A DNA stretch of 64,000 nucleotides, from NCBI GenBank assembly GCA_021234535.1, contig CM037830.1, positions 21,507,116 through 21,571,115 of the forward strand, in the 5' to 3' direction. This document shows positions 1 to 13,939 of the stretch, one piece after another. A program made the translations under genes and the position numbers. Position 1 is the stretch's first letter. The number at the start of each line of letters is the position of its first letter. Under the pieces are notes generated by a model. The model did no database searches and was not told where the DNA came from. It saw nothing but the letters and a program-made list of their open reading frames with translations. Source of the DNA: Stichopus chloronotus. Taxonomy: Eukaryota > Echinodermata > Holothuroidea > Aspidochirotida > Stichopodidae.

Positions 1-1472
1 TCCTTAACTTTGTAAGAAGAATGTTGTCGACTGAAGGCCATTCCTGTCTACCTGCAGAGTCCAGTTAAACATTTATAACCCTCAACTAAACAACATTCTA
101 TGTTCAAGCTAGCGGGAGTCGTAAAAGGCATACTCATGAATGTTATCTCTCAGGCCACAACGTAAGCAAAATTCAAATATGACGGTTTTTTCTCTCTGCT
201 GGGGCACTCTGTAACAAAATTAGTCATTGGCAGATCATTTTATACCACAAATCTATTAAACATTTATGCATCTGCTCTTTTTGGAGAGAGAAAGTGCAAA
301 AAGTTATGTAAGATGTCTTTTACAACTGGCTATCTTCTTTTAAAGCAGGATGTGCTGTTTTTCATTCATTTTCTGAAGACATAGACAAAAAAAAAACTCC
401 ATGATGAATGCATGTTTTGCCTTTGGAAAAGTAAATTAAGCTTTCCCCAAAATAAATCTTTCTGCCAACATAACTGACACTAGCTTTTAGAATAGGTGAT
501 AGTTCTCCTGGGAGAAAAGTGGCATAGGTGTTGTTTTTTAAGGCACGTAGGAAATTGAAGATTAGCAATAAAGGCTTTTTTTTTTAATCAAATAGCAGAT
601 CCTACTTTAAGATCAAGATGTCTTGACAAACACGAATCTCCATTTTGATACAACATAGGCTTTAAAGGGAAACAACACATTTACCATGCACCAATGTGGC
701 ATCCAAAGAAAATGCTATGCATTGTTAAACCATTCAGCCTCTTCAGTAAACATCCCCAAAAGCTAAATCTCCTCAGGAAGTTAAATGAATAAAATGAGTA
801 AATACGGCAGATGCATCGTTTGAATTTTGAAAGTTTTGGTGAATGAGTTATTCTCACTCAACAAACGACTAAATTCCCATCTGTGAGAAATTTATTTCTT
901 TGAAAAGAAGACCATTGTTCTTCCTAGTTATTGAATATCATTCTGTGCCCACAAGCGCTGGTTTTGAAAATGTGATTTTCTTCCAAAACAAACTCCATAG
1001 TTTTTTTAAAGCAGATTCCATTCTTGACATGTCCTTGTCTACCAAATGTGTTGTGGCCCTCTCCTGTATGTGAGAGTAATTGTCTGGCTGACAGTTTGTG
1101 TGCTTGAGGTACTGTATGGACAATTGAAGCTGCCATTCATCATTAATAATTGAGGATTGCAGTTGAAAAATTTTAAGCTAAAAGTTACTTAAATCATGTT
1201 TGATCTCTCCACATTGAAAATCTCAAAATTTTGAGTATTTCCACTGCCATCTCTCTCTCTCTATGGAGAGTTTCAGCTATTTTGTTTTCTCTTTGATTGG
1301 CATGTTTTCAGGGGCTTATGTTTGGTTAATGAGAATTTAAGTATGTCAGGGTATAACCTCTTCTCGGTGATTTATCAGCTCTCTGGAATATTTCAAGAAG
1401 CTTGATTAACTCCATGTGGACATTGCAGCTGGCATACAGGCAGCGGGCGTAGCCAGAGATTTGTCATGGGAT

Positions 1473-1492
1473 CCTCCGAAGCTATTCGGAGG
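1473..1492. repeat. Perfect 8-bp stem, 4-base loop hairpin
   Basis: CCTCCGAA, then gcta, then TTCGGAGG gives an exact 8-bp inverted repeat with a 4-base loop. It is GC-rich against AT-rich surroundings. No function is implied; it may be part of an old repeat. Confidence 0.5.
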
Positions 1493-4400
1493 CTACCTAA
1501 AGATAGAGCCCCTGCAGGTTTAGGCGTCGAAGTGTACTAGAAACTTTTGCCCCCAAAGACCCTATGGCACATTGCTGAAAATGGCCTGTCACAAAGTTCC
1601 CAGGCATTTTGAGACCAAAAATTGTAGGCCTGCTGCATAAAAATCGTGGAATTAGCACAAACGCATTCAAGAGGGAAGTAGTCGCTGCCCATCTCCCCCC
1701 CCCCCCCCCATTGTCTACGTACCTAATGAACCATTGGTTTTACTTCCTGTAATATTTTTAACTGTATAGTGATTGAATTTTTGCATGCTTTATGCGTGCA
1801 ATATGTAATTAGAATAGTTTAGCATATATTCTGTAGCACTTTTTATCATGGTGTGATATATTCACTTCACTACCTCACTAACCTGTCTCAACAAAACAAC
1901 TGCACTACCATCTACTCTGCCCCTACCATCTTGTCTAATATGGCCTTAGGTTACCAAAGTCCATTCTGCCATGCTATTAAGTGCTAGTAGTGTGGAAAGC
2001 TAGAGCTGAAAATTCTGACTAAGGACGTTATTCTTTTGTGACTTAGTAATATCATTCCATCCAACACCAATGCAATTTCACCATGTGCACTCTGAGTATA
2101 GTTTGGGGGTAATTCCTGATATTTATGCACTTTTGAACAGGACTAGCACCAGTGGCAGAGCTCGCAGTTTCTGTCAGAGGAGGTGAAAAAAAGCTTTTTT
2201 TAGGAGGTTTTGTATAACAGAAATATCAGATGCTCTTCAACCTACAGTACATACAAGCAGTCAGACAGAACAAAAAAGAGAGGAGGGGAGGTGAATGCTA
2301 GCAGGAGGCAGGATTCTCTGACTGGATTGCCACCTTGCATTATCACAGAGTGTAACAAAATTTGTTTGGCTTTTCCAAACTCCCGAGATGGCCAGAAACT
2401 GCACTTCCCCCATGTTCTAAGGTGCATGTGCCCAGTCTTGAAATAGGGATCTTATGTCTGTAAATTTCTCACTCAATGAGAACAAAAATAAATCTGTGAA
2501 AATGGTAATATATATCAGATGTGTTGAGATGGTACGAGAATCATAATAAACTATTCAACCTCTTTCATTGGGGCAATGGAGTCATAGGTGTTTTTTTTTT
2601 TTTTTTTTTTGTTCTTTTTAAGGGGTGAAGAGACTGGATTTACACCCCAGGGGCATTGCTGGAATTGTTTTTCTTCGTAACTGGGCCTGAGACATGAGGG
2701 GCATCATTCAACAAGTGTGATAAGAAAATATGCTTCTATTTCAGTGGCACATCAAAATGTTTTTGACTTTAGGTCGACTTAAAATTTTCGAAAGACTTCT
2801 TGAGAGGAGTGCTACCTTCAGTTGGAATGGAGCGTACCAGAAAATTTTTCATAACAACACCCACTAGATTGCCTGAAATTGCCCTTCAAGTCTGTATGTG
2901 CTTGAATATGGACAACACCACAGTCATTGCCTAGATGTGGAGGATGCTAAAACTACTCCAGCTTGCATTTCCTTCACCTTTGCTTTCATTTTTTTTTCTG
3001 TTTTGTCTCTCTAGCTTGTATATTGAAGCATCATGATAAGCTGAAAAAGACACAGATGAAAAGCTGCAAAGGGTGCCAGTAAATACATTTGAGTCAGCAA
3101 AGGGGGGGAGGTGGCGACTGCCCTCCCCCCTGACTATATGGTAACTTTGCCACTGACTCCCATTGTTTCAAAATGCAAGTGGATAATTTCAGTAATGATG
3201 TAGTGTTGGACAAAAGATATGGAATCCCCTCTGATACCAATACTAAATGCCTGTTGACTCAGTCCCTATAGTCGCTAGTTGTTCAACCAACTTTTCCGTT
3301 GACCTCAGTGGACTTGCTGTGTACAGAAGTCAATGTCACTGCTCCTCTCCCCCCTCCTCACCAGTACTTTTCTCCCTCCCCCCACCTTTTCTTCCCTACT
3401 ATGTTCTTTTCATCATCACTGTATTCAAACTTTACTTACTGATTACTGACACTCATTGACCCTCTCTGTATCCCTGGATGTTGATCAGCTATAGTCCTGA
3501 TATGTGACTGGCACTTCGTTTTGCCAGTATCTACCATACAGATATGTCAGATATCTTGATATACAATGTTATTTTGTGATGAAGCCAAACATTTTTATGG
3601 CTTTGCAAATGCTGCAATAGATTTAAAGCAATTTGTTTAATTTTGCTTGCAGTAGACCATGGAAAGGCATCCTTAAATACGTTTATGATTCCCGATGTTA
3701 TTTACGACAGGTTCTTGTACAGTTCAAGAGCTTTGACTCCTAGTGTTTCCAATTATTGTGTAATGACTTATCCATTTTCTCTTGGGCCCAAAGAGAAGTT
3801 CAAATTCAATGCCGGATTTCATGCTGTCTGTAACCTTTTCTCGTCCACTTTGTTGGTTTTGACACCCAATTAGTTTTTGATATGTGGTTCTGTTTGACAT
3901 CATGAGCTGTCATGCGGTAAGGGTTTTAATTGGAGGATTCTTTTACTCAACAAGAGTCTTCAGAAATGGCAGCAGCAGACATGTGTATGAGATCAGTGTC
4001 ATAAAGAAGTCCTAAGGCATATATCATACTCACTGTTGATGAGTTAGTATTTTCAGTCTCTCCATCCATCAAGACAGCTGGATGATGCTAAGTTTTATTT
4101 ATCTGAATATTGTCACCATGCAGGTCTCAAGTTGGGGAAGGGAAGAAGCCCTGTCCCCCCTTTGGGTAACCATGCAGGCGTATGTTTGCACCTCATTCGA
4201 GTCAGTTACACCACCAAAGTGCTAATGTTTGTATTTTTCTTTTTGTTTTGGGAGAAGTTGTGTTTGGGAAAAGAAATTGTTCAGACTTTCAGTGCTTGAA
4301 ATAAGATAAAAAAGGGCATGGCCAATGTAGGCTTACATTATATTTCATAGTACACAAACCACAGCCATCACTATGGGCATGATTGGACTGGCATCGGCTA

Positions 4401-7400
4401 TATCTCGTGCCGGACTTTTCTCAGATTAATTTCTGAAATTGACTAAAGAAAGCTTGTTTACTGCATTGTTTCTTTACACTGTACCAAGTCTTTTGTTACC
4501 TAAACATGGTTTTCAATTTAGCTGTCTGTTTTCTTGTTTAATGTTAATCATGCCATTAGTGCTTGCGCAAGCCTCGAAAGATATGTGCAGCAGGATTACA
4601 ATTTTCAGCCAGGTGGAGTTTATGTTTCCCATAATGCCTGCTGAATGTCATGCAATACTATAGTTAATTTTGCCGAGAACATTTTCAAGACTTTCAGACA
4701 CTTCCAGTGAGGTCTTTCAATCTTTACTTTTAGTCCAATGAAACTTACCAAAAAAGTCACTTTGTTGATGGTTCAATTACTTTTCTTGATTAATGGCTGT
4801 GTAAACATTTCCAATGTCAAAACTAGTTACCAAAACAGGAAGCACTGAAGTACTACAGCTTTCGTGTTTGCCATTCTCGTTCTTGCAGTGTTGTTAAGTT
4901 GACATTCAAAACATTTCGACCATATAATTACATCCAGAAATGGTTCAGAATTTCTTCCTTTCTATCATCGTAACAGACCTGAGCTACAAGTTACAGTGTA
5001 TCCAGGTTTCCAGCTTGTGGATTCTGAGTGGCGGCTGTGCTACTTTGTGAGTGTAGTGTGAACATCATCCTGGGGGGGAGTGTAAGGACACCCCTCACCT
5101 TTGGATTTTTTTATTTAAATTAGAATATAATGAGCTGTACAATGGTGCCAGCTTGTCTTCTGATTTTTGAGTTACTGTAACCTTTGCAGTATTTGCTTGA
5201 ATTCCCACAATTTTTTCGTTGAAGTTGCATTGAATTTTGACATGCTCTTTTGTGACATACCATCTGGTGTGTTGGTGCAGGCTTCATCCAGCAGGGCCAC
5301 TGAGAAGGTCTCTGAGTATAATCAAAACTGCATCAGGTTTTTTGCATTTGTTTTTGTATTTTTTTTTCCTTAATTTTTTTGGTTTCCAGTATGAGTTTCT
5401 ATTTTGAACATGAAGGCTATGTGATTTCACTTCAGGCAAACAATACTTTGCCTCTGTCCTTCCTTCACTGTGAAGTCCCTAGTTTGCCCCGCATTGATGT
5501 TTACACATGGCCAGCAGCGCATGAAGGCTAAACGGACAAAGATCTGTTCCATTCTTATGTCTGTTAAATGTGTTAAAATTATGAAACAGATGGTGAAGTT
5601 ACTTTCTGTATTAGGCATAAATTTTGGGGGGAAATTTTACACATCCTTTTTGAAGAAATCTTATCATACATGCCTTTTTATTTTAGTACAAGCACGAACT
5701 TCAGTGCAGTACTGTACTTACAATGTTCAGCAGTAAATTCACATGTACTTAAAGTGATTGCGTGCACAGGCAAAAAGTAAAAACATTGAAATTTCATCTC
5801 CAAAAGTTTGGTAAGGGTTGTAATTACACCATTCAGACAATCTGGGAAAATAAATAGGTATCTGTTGGTTAATTTTGCCATATGATTTCAAATTCTTTTA
5901 ACATAACGACAAAAAGTGTAGAATACGATAATGCAGTGGTTGACAGTTTTCATTCAAAATCAATGGTGTGCTTCTTTGAGCAAGCCAATGGGAAGTATAC
6001 TAGTATTGAATATTCAGTTAAAAAATCAGGATCACCGATGCCACAGGCAAGGTTGTGTTCAGTTTGTAGGTTATTTGTAAATACAGTGTTTCCTTTCACC
6101 AAATACTACAATTCCAGAGTACCTACCAAGGAGCGACGACTTGAGTAGCATGTTTTTGATACAATATAGTGAGACCTGTACTGTTGCGTATTCGTTATGT
6201 AGGCGGTTATAGTAAGAACCATTAATTTTCAAACATGATTTCTGTTTTCAACTGTTTTTATGCCAATATCATTGCTTTTCGAAGTAGTTACTGTCATTTA
6301 CCTTCATTGAAAGACATAGTCCGTTCATGTGCAACCTCGTGTGTACATTTAAAAACAAAGAAAAAGTTGAGATCAAACATAATCTTATCTTTTTGTTTTT
6401 TAAGTACACACGCAATCACTTTAATTGCCACCAACCTTGTGGGTATTATAGAACCACAGTACTTAAATGGGTCTTCATCAGTTTTTCCAGGGATATTTTT
6501 ATCCTGTAATTTTAATCAACCTGCTCTTCAAAGGTACCATGTACAATGTCTTATTATTGAATTTAACTTGAAAGAAAAGATCCTATTATATGACAGTTAT
6601 CCAGTTTGCCAATTTTGAGATGTCCTTTTGTTTTCTTAGCGTTGCTCTTCACAGTTTCATTTTAATTCACAGTGTTTGTGAAAGACACTTGAAGAAGTTT
6701 TTAAAAAATTGACTTTATCAAAATGTGTTTTCATTCTTCAATTTATAATTAATGCAATACTAGAGTTTCATAAAACTATTTTACTGTGTGCAGTAATTGC
6801 CTCTGAAGTTGTTAAGTGATGTGCAATAAAATTTTCCAGTGAGGCTTTCCTTGAGATCCTTGTTGTTATGTACTTGACCTTGAATTGACACGAGGATATA
6901 AAGAGAAATTACCAACCTATCAGAGGAAAGCAAACTATTGAGTATATATTTTATATTGTTCCACTGGAATATTATGATATGATGTGAAGAACACTGGAAC
7001 AGATGGACTGTCTTTTTCTTTTTTTAAATTTTCTCATTGCACAAGTGCAGTGGAATAATACAGTGGCTGGCAATATATACTAAACACAGTTTGCACAGTT
7101 ACTTTGGACAAATGCTTGAGACTCATTGAAACATACATTAGGCTAGTTTGAACAGGTAGACTTTTGACCATGCAGGATAGGATGTAGCGGGGGGGGGGGG
7201 GGCACTGAGGGCGGGTGCTCAGTGTGCAAACATGTACTTGGTCAGTGTTTTTAATTCAGGAAGGTTTTAATAGTTATACTGGCCAGAGACAGCAAGGCAC
7301 CGTAGAGTGTAAAACATAGAAATGTGCAAACGAAAGGATACGTATCATCGTTTCGGAAAAATTTTGTCATATGCATTGGATACATTTGCAGTGTGTGGGC

Positions 7401-8348
7401 AATTGGCCATGATGAATGTTCAAAATATAATATAAAGGAATAGCCTAGCCTGTCTTTACTAGCTCACACTCCTGTACTTTACTGATGGGAGACCATTCCT
7501 GTTTCACAAACACCTCACAGCAGCCTACACACTCCTAATGCCATATAACCTTTTCAGTTTCCTAATTCTATCTTCTTGCCTCAGTTGTAGTACCATGCAC
7601 TAATTTGGCAGTTGTGCCTCACTATCAGCACTCTTTAAAAGTGATAAATAGAACTGAAACACTCCGTGTCATATACGTCTTCTGTCAAAAGTGTTCTACT
7701 GCACATATCCTGTACTTCTACCCTTGCTGGCATATACACACACTTTCACACACTGTTAGGCGCGCTGTTTGGTTTTAATGGAATTTTCGTATTTTAAAGC
7801 AGTGGAGAAGAATCGATTAAGCTGCAAAATTTTTTAACTAATTATGAGTCTCGTAATGTAATTTAGCAGAAATTCAGTTAACCACATTTCTGTACTTTGG
7901 AAGGTTTAGTTTCGCTGGATCACTTAAACTCTTTCATTTGAGTGCAACATGAATTCCATACTCAACAGCCATGGAACTTAGAGCAGTACTTTACTTCTCT
8001 GAGATTTCCAACGATTCTCCCCTTCCCCCTTCGTGCCACTTCTCTCAGTGGTCTTAATCAATTCTGTGAACATAAAGTCTGTGGTATTCTGCAACCTAAC
8101 TATAACTAATTGATACTTTGTAGATGACTTTTCCAATTTCATCTGTCCAATTCCCAAGGGGGGTGGGGGAGAAGCACGTATTAACTGCCAGCTGCCTCGG
8201 CGGCAGAAATGATCAATCTACTGCACATAGAGTTAATTGACAATTCACTATCAGACTTGCGATGCTAAGAAAACCCATCACTGGCAGAAGAGCAGTTTCT
8301 CAAACTGATCATATTCTTTGGTCACTCTTGATGGGCCAGTAGTTTAAA

Positions 8349-8368
8349 AGATGTTGGTACCAACATCT
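8349..8368. repeat. 20-bp perfect palindrome near duplication breakpoint
   Basis: AGATGTTGGTACCAACATCT equals its own reverse complement. A near-copy of one arm (ccaacatct) follows within about 15 bases. It lies 70 bases upstream of the left edge of the 5.5-kb tandem duplication and is not copied with it. Confidence 0.75.
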
Positions 8369-8437
8369 CTCATGTAGGTGCCAACATCTTTGATGTAGGA
8401 TGCATGAACTATGGGGCATAATAACATCCTTTGTCAT

Positions 8438-11400
8438 CATGACTATTGTTTCAATGTATTAGTGAGAATTGTCTGCAAAGTTGGTTTTTGTTTGTGTGAA
8501 ATGATTTGATCATGTTGCTTGTACTGTCATCAGGAACATATCTTTTTCTTATTCTGAATTGCTCTGAAAGTAGTGAGCTTTCAACCATAAGTCTGGATCC
8601 GTTTTTGGCTTCGTGTTTGGGTTTATCAACAATCGTCACACAAATGTAAATGAAGTTGTGTCGTAGTCACTTAAGTGCTGAAGACATTGTGTATGGGCAT
8701 AAGACCACATTCATGTGGTCGACTGCCAATTATGTAAATTTGAAAGGTCCAATGACAGAAGCCTTTGAAAGCGAACATCGTTTGTACCACACCGGAGTTT
8801 TCAAAATGATGAAGGACAAAATTATCATTTCTGTAAAACTGATGTTCAAAAAAAGTTTATTGGAACTGCAGTAAAACTGTTTTGAAATGCTTTCAAGTAA
8901 CTAATAGCAGTTAGGATGCTGCCACCACATTTTTGGAGTTATGAGGAAGATAATCTGTGTGAAGTAATATGAATTAGGATGATGATAAGATAAGACTTAT
9001 GATGTGCCAAATCCGCCAAAGTGGTCATGGCGCTTGACAAAAACAGAAGAGTAGAAAAAGCAGAAGGTGGAAGTTACCTTAGGAACATGCTCAACACAGA
9101 ATTAGAGCTAAGATGCAGTATGCATTAAATGTTTGTTTTCAACCACTTCTTAAAAATAACAGGTGACCCCTGAAGGACTAGCACCAAAACGCAAATTGTT
9201 CCAAAGTCTTAGAACAGCCAAAACAGATGATCCATCCCCCCATGCCTGATTTGCCATGTTTTCAGTCAACAGAGACTTCGATTTTGATCTTAACTCACGA
9301 GAAGGTACATGTACTCAATAAAACATTAAGCAGATGTTAAACAACCAACTTTATATGTCGGTTGTGTACATCAGATTATTACCAAGAAGTGTGCCAGATT
9401 TATCATATTTGCATGAACTTTTGCATTTCTAGTAAAGGGAAGGAGGGAGGGAGGGAGGGAGCAATGGCGAGTGGTATGTGGTAATTGTCTTGGGGTAGGG
9501 TAGTGCCTTTAAGAGCAGAAACCTGAGAGAGGAAGGTGCAGTGAAAAGATGCAATGTACCAACTTGTGTCAGATTCACATCCTCCACTTGTTTGAAGAGG
9601 AACCACTATTCATTTCACGGGGGTTTGTTGTTTAATCCCAGTCCGGTGCATTCAACGGCCAGCCCCTAGTGCAACCATGGTGCAACCTACTGCAATGTGT
9701 TTAAGCCCTGTATGTTTGCTGATCAATCAAATGGGTCTGTACACTGTCAGTATGCAGCTTCAGTAAATAGAAGACTCTATGGATTGTCCTTGGTAATCTG
9801 TTTGCATTCAAGTTTTGTCTGAATTCCTTCCAAGTGGAGGTAATAACAACATCACAAATGCCATCTAGGGTACTAGTACAAGATAGATCTGTAGCAGTTT
9901 GAATTGTTCATCATCATCCTTGTGGTTTCTTCACTGGTGGTACATGGTTGCTTTTTTGTCTTTATGAAAGGAAATCATTGTTAGAATTGTTGTGTTAAAG
10001 AAAAAAGATATGATCATCAGCATGTGCCATTATCACTGAAAATAGAGGACCCAATTAGGTTGTTGTTTGGTCAAGGAGGCTTTTTCATCATGTAATTGAA
10101 CATAATTTGTCAATTAACCTACAGTATACCATACCCAAAGAGAGTTGCTCCTTAATTTGTAAAATCATGAAAAATTTTGTCACTAGGGTTACATATTTCT
10201 GAGCGTAGTTTGTGTGATACGAATTCTACCAAGTGGTTTCATAACCTGGAGCAGTTAAAGCATATCATGAGATTCATCTCCTGTCTGAACTTACAGTGCT
10301 TAAGTAACTTTCAATTCTGTGTGCAGTATAAACTGTAAGATACGATGCAATACATGACATCACATTTTACGTGTAATATCGCAAAATCATCCCGTTCTGC
10401 TGTAGACAATGCCTTGTCATATTTTATGGCATATCCTCGTCCTTAGACATGTGTTATATTTTTGCCACTTTGTGACATTGCATATCTTCCTATCAGATTG
10501 TTTTCATCCATTGATGTCTATCCCATTTCAGTTACAAGGTTAAGAGTCAAATCACAAAAATGCTAGGAAAAAGTGTCACTATCTTCCCAGTCCATGTTGC
10601 AGAAAGGTCAGACTTTCTACTAGTTATGCAAATATGAGCTTTAGTGTCTGCCTGGCCGATGAAGTCACAGGTCAAAGGTCACTGTATTATAGCACATTAC
10701 AATGTGTGGTAGTACATGGTATCAACATGACGTTTTACATATTTGCTTTTCCAGGAATGTGACACAGTATTTCAACCCATGCAACCATGTTTAGGGTGAG
10801 GTGATTATGTGTTGTAGCAATGTCAACCATACATTAGTCGTACCTTCACTCAGTGCATTTTTGCAGTCATTTATACTGTACTGGAGCAGCCTTTACATGT
10901 TTACTTATCATGAAATGATGCTCAAGGTGCTCCCACTGGGCCATGGTATTACAAAAGGCAAAGAATGACAGTTTGTGCAGACCTGATCGAGAGATAATTT
11001 GACGCATGCTCAATTTCTGAGAATACTGCTCACCTGCACACGCGGCACTTGTGCACATATGTAGAAGTTTGCACCTTCAGACACATACAGTACTGCAGTA
11101 CATCAGATTCATAAATGTTGCTAAACAAGATGAATATTCACCACTAATTTATCCACAATGAACGGTCACGTGAATCACTGATTGTATACAACTCAGCGCA
11201 CTTTGGGAGTACATTAAATAATGTGTGTCAAATGACCATGAAAAACGTTAGGGATGAGATTTGCAACTCTTTGAATTGCCTACTTGTGTGCAGCTGTCAT
11301 CTGATGCCATGGCATTTTGTGGCATCATTTGTCCTGTAACATAATGCTAAAAATAACTCTTGATTTAGTCTTTTGTCTTGCAGTAGCTGAACACTTGAAA

Positions 11401-13933
11401 ATGTGTGCGTAAGATGCTTCTGGAGTCTCGCATAGTTATGTGTAGAAAGCTTCCCTTTACACATTCTCCATCAGGATTTAAGCTGGCTTAACATGTTCCT
11501 TTTTCTTTCTCTTCTTCTTCAGATTGTCTGTAAATGAACATTGCTCACTACATTTTAAAGTGTTGACAAATTAAAGATCTAACTAAAACACCTGAGATTT
11601 GACATATCTGACAATTTCCTGCTTTAAATCATTGGATTCCTGTCCATGTCCTGTTATAATAAACAATGTCTTCCTGTCTTTAAGATGAGCTGCTGTTAAC
11701 TTTGATCCATATTGTGCATTTGAAAGTAATTATCCTCTGTCATCCTTAGTGACTGTGATGGTGATCCCAAGTTAGATAATGTGGCCTTTAGGTCGTCAAT
11801 GACTTGTGAATCACTTATGATTTTAAGCAGTTCAATAAGTTTGTGATAGAAGGGGTTAATAATGTCCATGTTTTGTTCCAGACTAATTTTTTTGCATCCA
11901 TAAAATGGTATATAACCTGTGTGATCGTAGTTGTGTATCTGTTTGTGACATTGTCAATGATTCTTTTAAGAATGGACAAAAATGCACGGGTGTCATTTTA
12001 TGCAATTTGCTTGTAGGTGTCACTGTTGTGAGTGCAAGGATTCTAAAGTTCAGTTGGGTCATATAGGGATCAAATTATGAAAACCTACTACACGGTAAAC
12101 ATGACAATCTCCAGACAGATTCTCTGTAAGTCTGTACATTATGCTGTAGATGTACCACATGGAGAGAATCAGTGGTGATATGAAGTGAACTTTGGTCAAG
12201 TTGAAGAAAAAAATTTTGAATGTAACAACTCACTAGATTACTATAGATGATGGGAACAGATCTCTAAGGTATCGCTTGATAGGAAAACTTTAGCAGCATT
12301 GTCGACATTTAGAAATTTCATCTGGTAAGTCGGAGGGACACCTAGCTTAAAAATACCGTTGCATGTCGTGACTGACTCCCTGCATCATAACGGCGCTGAC
12401 ATTGTGCTGATGGCAAATTTCATCACCACATTTCAGAACATTGTGTTAGATATTATAAGTAAAATGTTAGTTCGTTTCAAGCAAATAGCTGAATTTGGTT
12501 GTCTGGAGGACAACCTTGCAAGACCTTACAACCCTGCTGCATAGTGCAGTATATTTAAGTGGTGAAAATATTGTTTACAAGTTGTTAGTTTGGATTTCCA
12601 GCTGGTTTTGCTTACAGTCAATGTTGACCACTGTTGGTGTGACGCAAGTCCATGCAGGAAGCTGCCATGGTCCATGTGCAGTGTACTTGATTGCATAAGT
12701 GCATGAGCTTCTTGTGTCATATTCAATTCACTTGTATGATCCGTTGCATTGACCGTAGTCGGAGAAGTTTGTCAAATCGAGTGATCGACATCTCGGTGGT
12801 TAGAAAAAGGTCTACTGCTTCAGAAACAAGCCTTCCTTGCATCCTCCCAGCTTTGGATGTATCTGTACCTACTGTAAACACTATGGCCCTATGTAGCTGA
12901 GCATTTGCAATGTGTTTCGGTGTGTGTACATACTGTAGCGTGAATGACAGTGCCTGTGCTTTGGTTTGGTTTTAATGTGTACATCTACCGTAACGGTTAA
13001 TAATTGGTTAAAAGGAGGGGCCAACTGAGTGACTCATTAAAGGAAGTTTTTTACAATGCTGTCTAACACGTTGATGTTAATGGGCCATTTATAGAGCAGA
13101 CCTTTCAGTTTCCAGGTAATCATGCGGTATCAACTACAACCATGTGGCTAAATGAATGGTTCATATCTTCATTACAATTGCCAAATCTCCTCTTCTTTCT
13201 CTCTCAGCTGTTTCACTGATTGTGGGCAGGTAGTCATGAAATTTCAAGTACACACAAATACTGTGATACATAGGGGGGCTTACTCCTTTTTCTTGTTTGC
13301 ATGCAAGGCCAAAGTCCCTGCTTCATTCAGCTTGTGTTAACAATGAGTACTATGTCTGCAGTCGCAACAGGTCTCGTTTGACTTTGGTGTCATCAAGCAT
13401 GGAAGAGTCTCCTATCAGGGAATGTTGTAAGAGAGCAAATGTGGAAACTAAGAGTTGGGGAAAGTGAGGGCGACACGGCAGTACGTTTCAGGATTTTCTT
13501 AGTACATCTATTTATATATACAGTACCATTTGTACCAAATCTTACTAGAATGAAATTGTGTAGGTTTACTTTACATATAGTCTATTTGGTTTCTTTCGTT
13601 TACTGTACCTTGTAATTGTATATAACAAACAAGGGGGGAGGGGAAAAAATGACCTTCAGTTATATGCTCTTGTTGTGGCAAAGCTAGATAGTACTGTAAC
13701 TTTTGCCATGCTCCAAAAACTCACAGTATTAGAACAATCAGGATTTATTGTGTTTAGTTGTTACCTTCAAAACCTTGTTGGATAGAGAGACTTATTTGTT
13801 AGACCACAGGCTCAAAAAAAGAACTGATGGAAGAAAGCTGTCATGCTCACTGTGTTTGCCAAGATGCCCCCCCCCCCGAAAAGTTCACCTCACTAATTAC
13901 GGCAAAACGTCATCCTTCTGGGTCGGTGACCTT
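8438..13933 (+). repeat. Tandem duplication unit, copy 1 (5.5 kb)
   Basis: Everything from 'catgactattg' at 8438 to 'ggtcggtgacctt' ending at 13933 recurs directly downstream at 13940-19457. The offset is 5502 at the left end and drifts to 5524-5525 at the right end through small indels. Differences are scattered substitutions, roughly one per hundred bases by eye. The unit holds no gene I can recognise. It contains a GGGA microsatellite near 9434-9462, an octamer ATGCAAAT at 10626-10633, a DR1 motif at 10669-10681, an E-box near 11166 and a C run near 13867. Short ORFs inside are the same in both copies only because the duplication is recent, so their conservation says nothing about coding. 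Confidence 0.95.
10626..10681 (+). promoter_or_regulatory. Octamer plus DR1 nuclear-receptor motif, copy 1
   Basis: ATGCAAAT at 10626-10633 is the POU octamer sequence. AGGTCAAAGGTCA at 10669-10681 is an exact direct repeat of AGGTCA with one-base spacing (DR1), the type bound by RXR heterodimers, HNF4 and COUP-TF. Both motifs recur in copy 2 of the duplication. There is no gene next to them that I can identify, so a regulatory role is inference only. Confidence 0.3.
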
Positions 13934-13939
13934 AGACCA
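13934..13939. other. 6-base junction between tandem copies
   Basis: The bases agacca sit between the last base shared with the right edge of the unit (13933) and the first base shared with its left edge (13940). They match neither the sequence upstream of copy 1 nor that downstream of copy 2. This looks like filler DNA from end joining, or like an assembly join. Confidence 0.6.

Larger units (their letters stand above)
1..8437. other. Non-coding stretch, no supported gene
   Basis: No ORF here looks protein-like and none is bordered by convincing splice sites. What can be seen is low-complexity sequence: a C run near 1696-1709, a T run of about 22 near 2590-2611, and a G run near 7190-7202. 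G/C-rich patches near 1690, 3110, 5070 and 7190 may be remnants of dispersed repeats. A short hairpin at 1473-1492 and a 20-bp palindrome at 8349-8368 are listed separately. Confidence 0.6.
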
